DNA of 7,467 nt from Bacteroidia bacterium (lineage in GTDB: Bacteria > Bacteroidota > Bacteroidia > NS11-12g > UBA955), in the NCBI GenBank assembly GCA_023254645.1, contig JALRLA010000191.1, positions 1-7,467 of the forward strand, in the 5' to 3' direction. The translations under genes and the position numbers were made by a program. A model generated the notes under the pieces. That model saw only the letters and a list, made by a program, of their open reading frames with translations, had not been told where the DNA came from and did not search any database. This document shows, in pieces, positions 6,063 through 7,467 of this stretch (positions are counted from its first letter, which is position 1; every line of letters starts with the position of its first letter).

Positions 6063-6240
6063 GCATTATTCCAAACGCTATATGCGCCTAAATCACTTAT
6101 TCGACCCTCATAGCTTAAGCCTCAATTCAAAAAATTTACCGTACACTAAATGAACAGCAAATGAATGACGCAAAACAAATTTTAATCATCAAAAACACAT
6201 ATATTGGCTGAACCACTTTTCATGAAAACGCCATTTACCC

Positions 6241-7467
6241 ATGTACAATGAGAAAATTGAAGCACTGATTCGAGCCACCTTGGCCGATGGTGAATTGACA
6301 GAAAAAGAAAAACAAGTACTCTTCAAAAAGGCAGAAGCCGAAGGTATAGATCTCGATGAGTTTGAAGTCGTATTAGAGTCTCGCCTGTTCGAAAAACAGG
6401 AAGAGATGCAAAAAGCCAGAGCGGCTGAGGCATCAAAAGCCGCACCAAAATCTGACAAGCTTGGAGATGTGCGAAAATGCCCCGGATGCGGAGCGATTGC
6501 GGAAACCTTTGCCACCAAATGCGCAGATTGCGGAACCGAATTTAGGAATATCGGGTCGAACAAGAACATCATCAAATTCTTTGAGAAACTAGACGAAATA
6601 GAATCTCAACGAAAAGAGAGCATTTATACAGAAAAGGAAGGATTTGACTTTGACAATGTAGGTTGTGGATCAATAGTGAAGTGGCTGTTCTTCTGGTGGC
6701 TTTTATTGCCCATCGCCATTCTCAAGTTCATCATGGACCGATCAAAACCTGCCCAATGGTCCACAACAGATTCTCGCAAAGAGGATCTCATCATGAATTT
6801 TCCGGTTCCCACAGCCAGAGAAGAAATCTTGGAATTTCTCACCTTGGCTTCAAGCCGAATTCATTCCAATACCTATTTCAATTCCTTCAGCGAACAAGCG
6901 AAATACAAAGGCGCCTGGAATGCCATATGGATGAAAAAAATTGATCAAATTCATACCAAGGCTGCAATTGCCATGAAAAATGACAAAGAATCGTTTGAAG
7001 ATGTAAACAGAATAACCAGCGCTGCTCGATCGATCATAAAGGGCAACAACCAAAAATTGGTTCACATATTCGTTGCTTTCTTAATAGCAATCGCAATCCT
7101 ATTTGTGTGGGGTTATAACAAGAGTGAAGAGCAAAGAGTAATAGATCAAGGCATTGATAAACAGGTGATCGAAGTAGAATCAGTGATTAAAAACAATGAC
7201 TTTGTAAAAGCCGATAGCCTAATGAATGGCATTGAAGATGCCGACAAAGTGTTTGAACTCAAATGCAAAATAGAATTGGCAAAGGTTAACCTTAAATTGG
7301 ACGAGATTGATGGGGTCATTGACAAGAAATTGTACACGAAGGCTAAATTAGAATTGGATAAAATTTCCTGGACCAAAATTAGTATAAACAGCGAAGAAAT
7401 GGAGACGGAGAAAGAGTATTTCAACTCCTATATCAATCGCAAAAACTCCATGAATGACAAACTCCCG
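6241..7467 (+). CDS. TerB-like / zinc-ribbon membrane protein, 3' end outside window
   Basis: The frame from ATG 6241 runs 409 codons to the last base without a stop, so this is the 5' part of a longer gene. A TGA at 6223-6225 closes the frame upstream, making this ATG the first available. I do not recognise the whole protein. Residues 4-55 are an acidic helical segment, with IRATLADGELTEKEKQVL at 10-27, resembling TerB-like domains that bind metal or sit in membrane stress systems. A Lys/Ala-rich linker leads to a zinc ribbon C80-x2-C83 ... C94-x2-C97. Two membrane segments follow, at about 146-165 (Trp/Leu-rich) and 273-291. Between them is a 108-residue mostly helical soluble part, and the tail from 295 is helical and charged with a repeat of about 44 residues. 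The topology places either both ends in the cytoplasm or neither. Composition falls from 52% GC (6421-6480) to 32% (7321-7380). It is divergent from era with a 191-base gap. Confidence 0.85.
   Translation, partial: MYNEKIEALIRATLADGELTEKEKQVLFKKAEAEGIDLDEFEVVLESRLFEKQEEMQKARAAEASKAAPKSDKLGDVRKCPGCGAIAETFATKCADCGTEFRNIGSNKNIIKFFEKLDEIESQRKESIYTEKEGFDFDNVGCGSIVKWLFFWWLLLPIAILKFIMDRSKPAQWSTTDSRKEDLIMNFPVPTAREEILEFLTLASSRIHSNTYFNSFSEQAKYKGAWNAIWMKKIDQIHTKAAIAMKNDKESFEDVNRITSAARSIIKGNNQKLVHIFVAFLIAIAILFVWGYNKSEEQRVIDQGIDKQVIEVESVIKNNDFVKADSLMNGIEDADKVFELKCKIELAKVNLKLDEIDGVIDKKLYTKAKLELDKISWTKISINSEEMETEKEYFNSYINRKNSMNDKLP

Noticed and set aside
6222..6225. ATG at 6222 as the start of the right-hand gene
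   Set aside because: It is out of frame with the long coding region by one base; the in-frame TGA at 6223 confirms ATG 6241 as the first start.
6189..6575. Minus-strand open frame of 128 codons rich in Ser and Phe
   Set aside because: It is antisense to the N-terminal and zinc-ribbon part of the gene starting at 6241; its composition is that of a shadow frame.

Overview
The window reads as chromosomal DNA of a member of the Bacteroidota, probably in or near the Flavobacteriia. The support is a Crp/Fnr-like regulator lying next to a YceI gene, a match to the Bacteroidota -7 promoter element (TAnnTTTG) before era, a protein family (DUF2805) I recall from marine Bacteroidota, a lipoprotein with a short signal, and weak Shine-Dalgarno signals. 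Most genes look near 50% GC in hand-counted samples; parts of two genes are clearly lower. The placement is an inference from gene content.

Layout. Positions 1-105 hold three consecutive hairpins, the first a textbook terminator. A small DUF2805 gene (207-500, +) follows and meets a YceI gene (552-1082, -) tail to tail across a terminator serving the minus strand. Upstream of yceI on the same strand is a Crp/Fnr-family regulator (1140-1748, -); the 57-base gap between them holds a perfect 6+6 inverted repeat that could be an operator. The regulator diverges from a Fic-family gene (1841-2797, +), followed by a four-helix DUF1761 membrane protein (2835-3275, +).

The central minus-strand block is a compact operon in the order era (6049-5156), a lipoprotein alpha/beta hydrolase (5163-4294, overlapping era by 8 bases), then a secreted endonuclease/exonuclease/phosphatase-fold protein (4288-3287, 5-base gap). 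An essential ribosome-assembly GTPase therefore shares a transcript with two exported hydrolases. Divergent from era, a long plus-strand gene starts at 6241 and is still open at the window end. It encodes a TerB-like N-terminal segment, a four-cysteine zinc ribbon, two membrane segments and a helical repeat tail.

The genes do not form one obvious pathway. The most plausible functional links are the regulator with yceI, and the era operon. The least explained item is the modular membrane protein at the right edge. No tRNA, rRNA, CRISPR array, insertion sequence or phage gene was seen. No stretch over 300 bases lacks a gene; 106-206 and most of 6063-6240 show nothing I can name.
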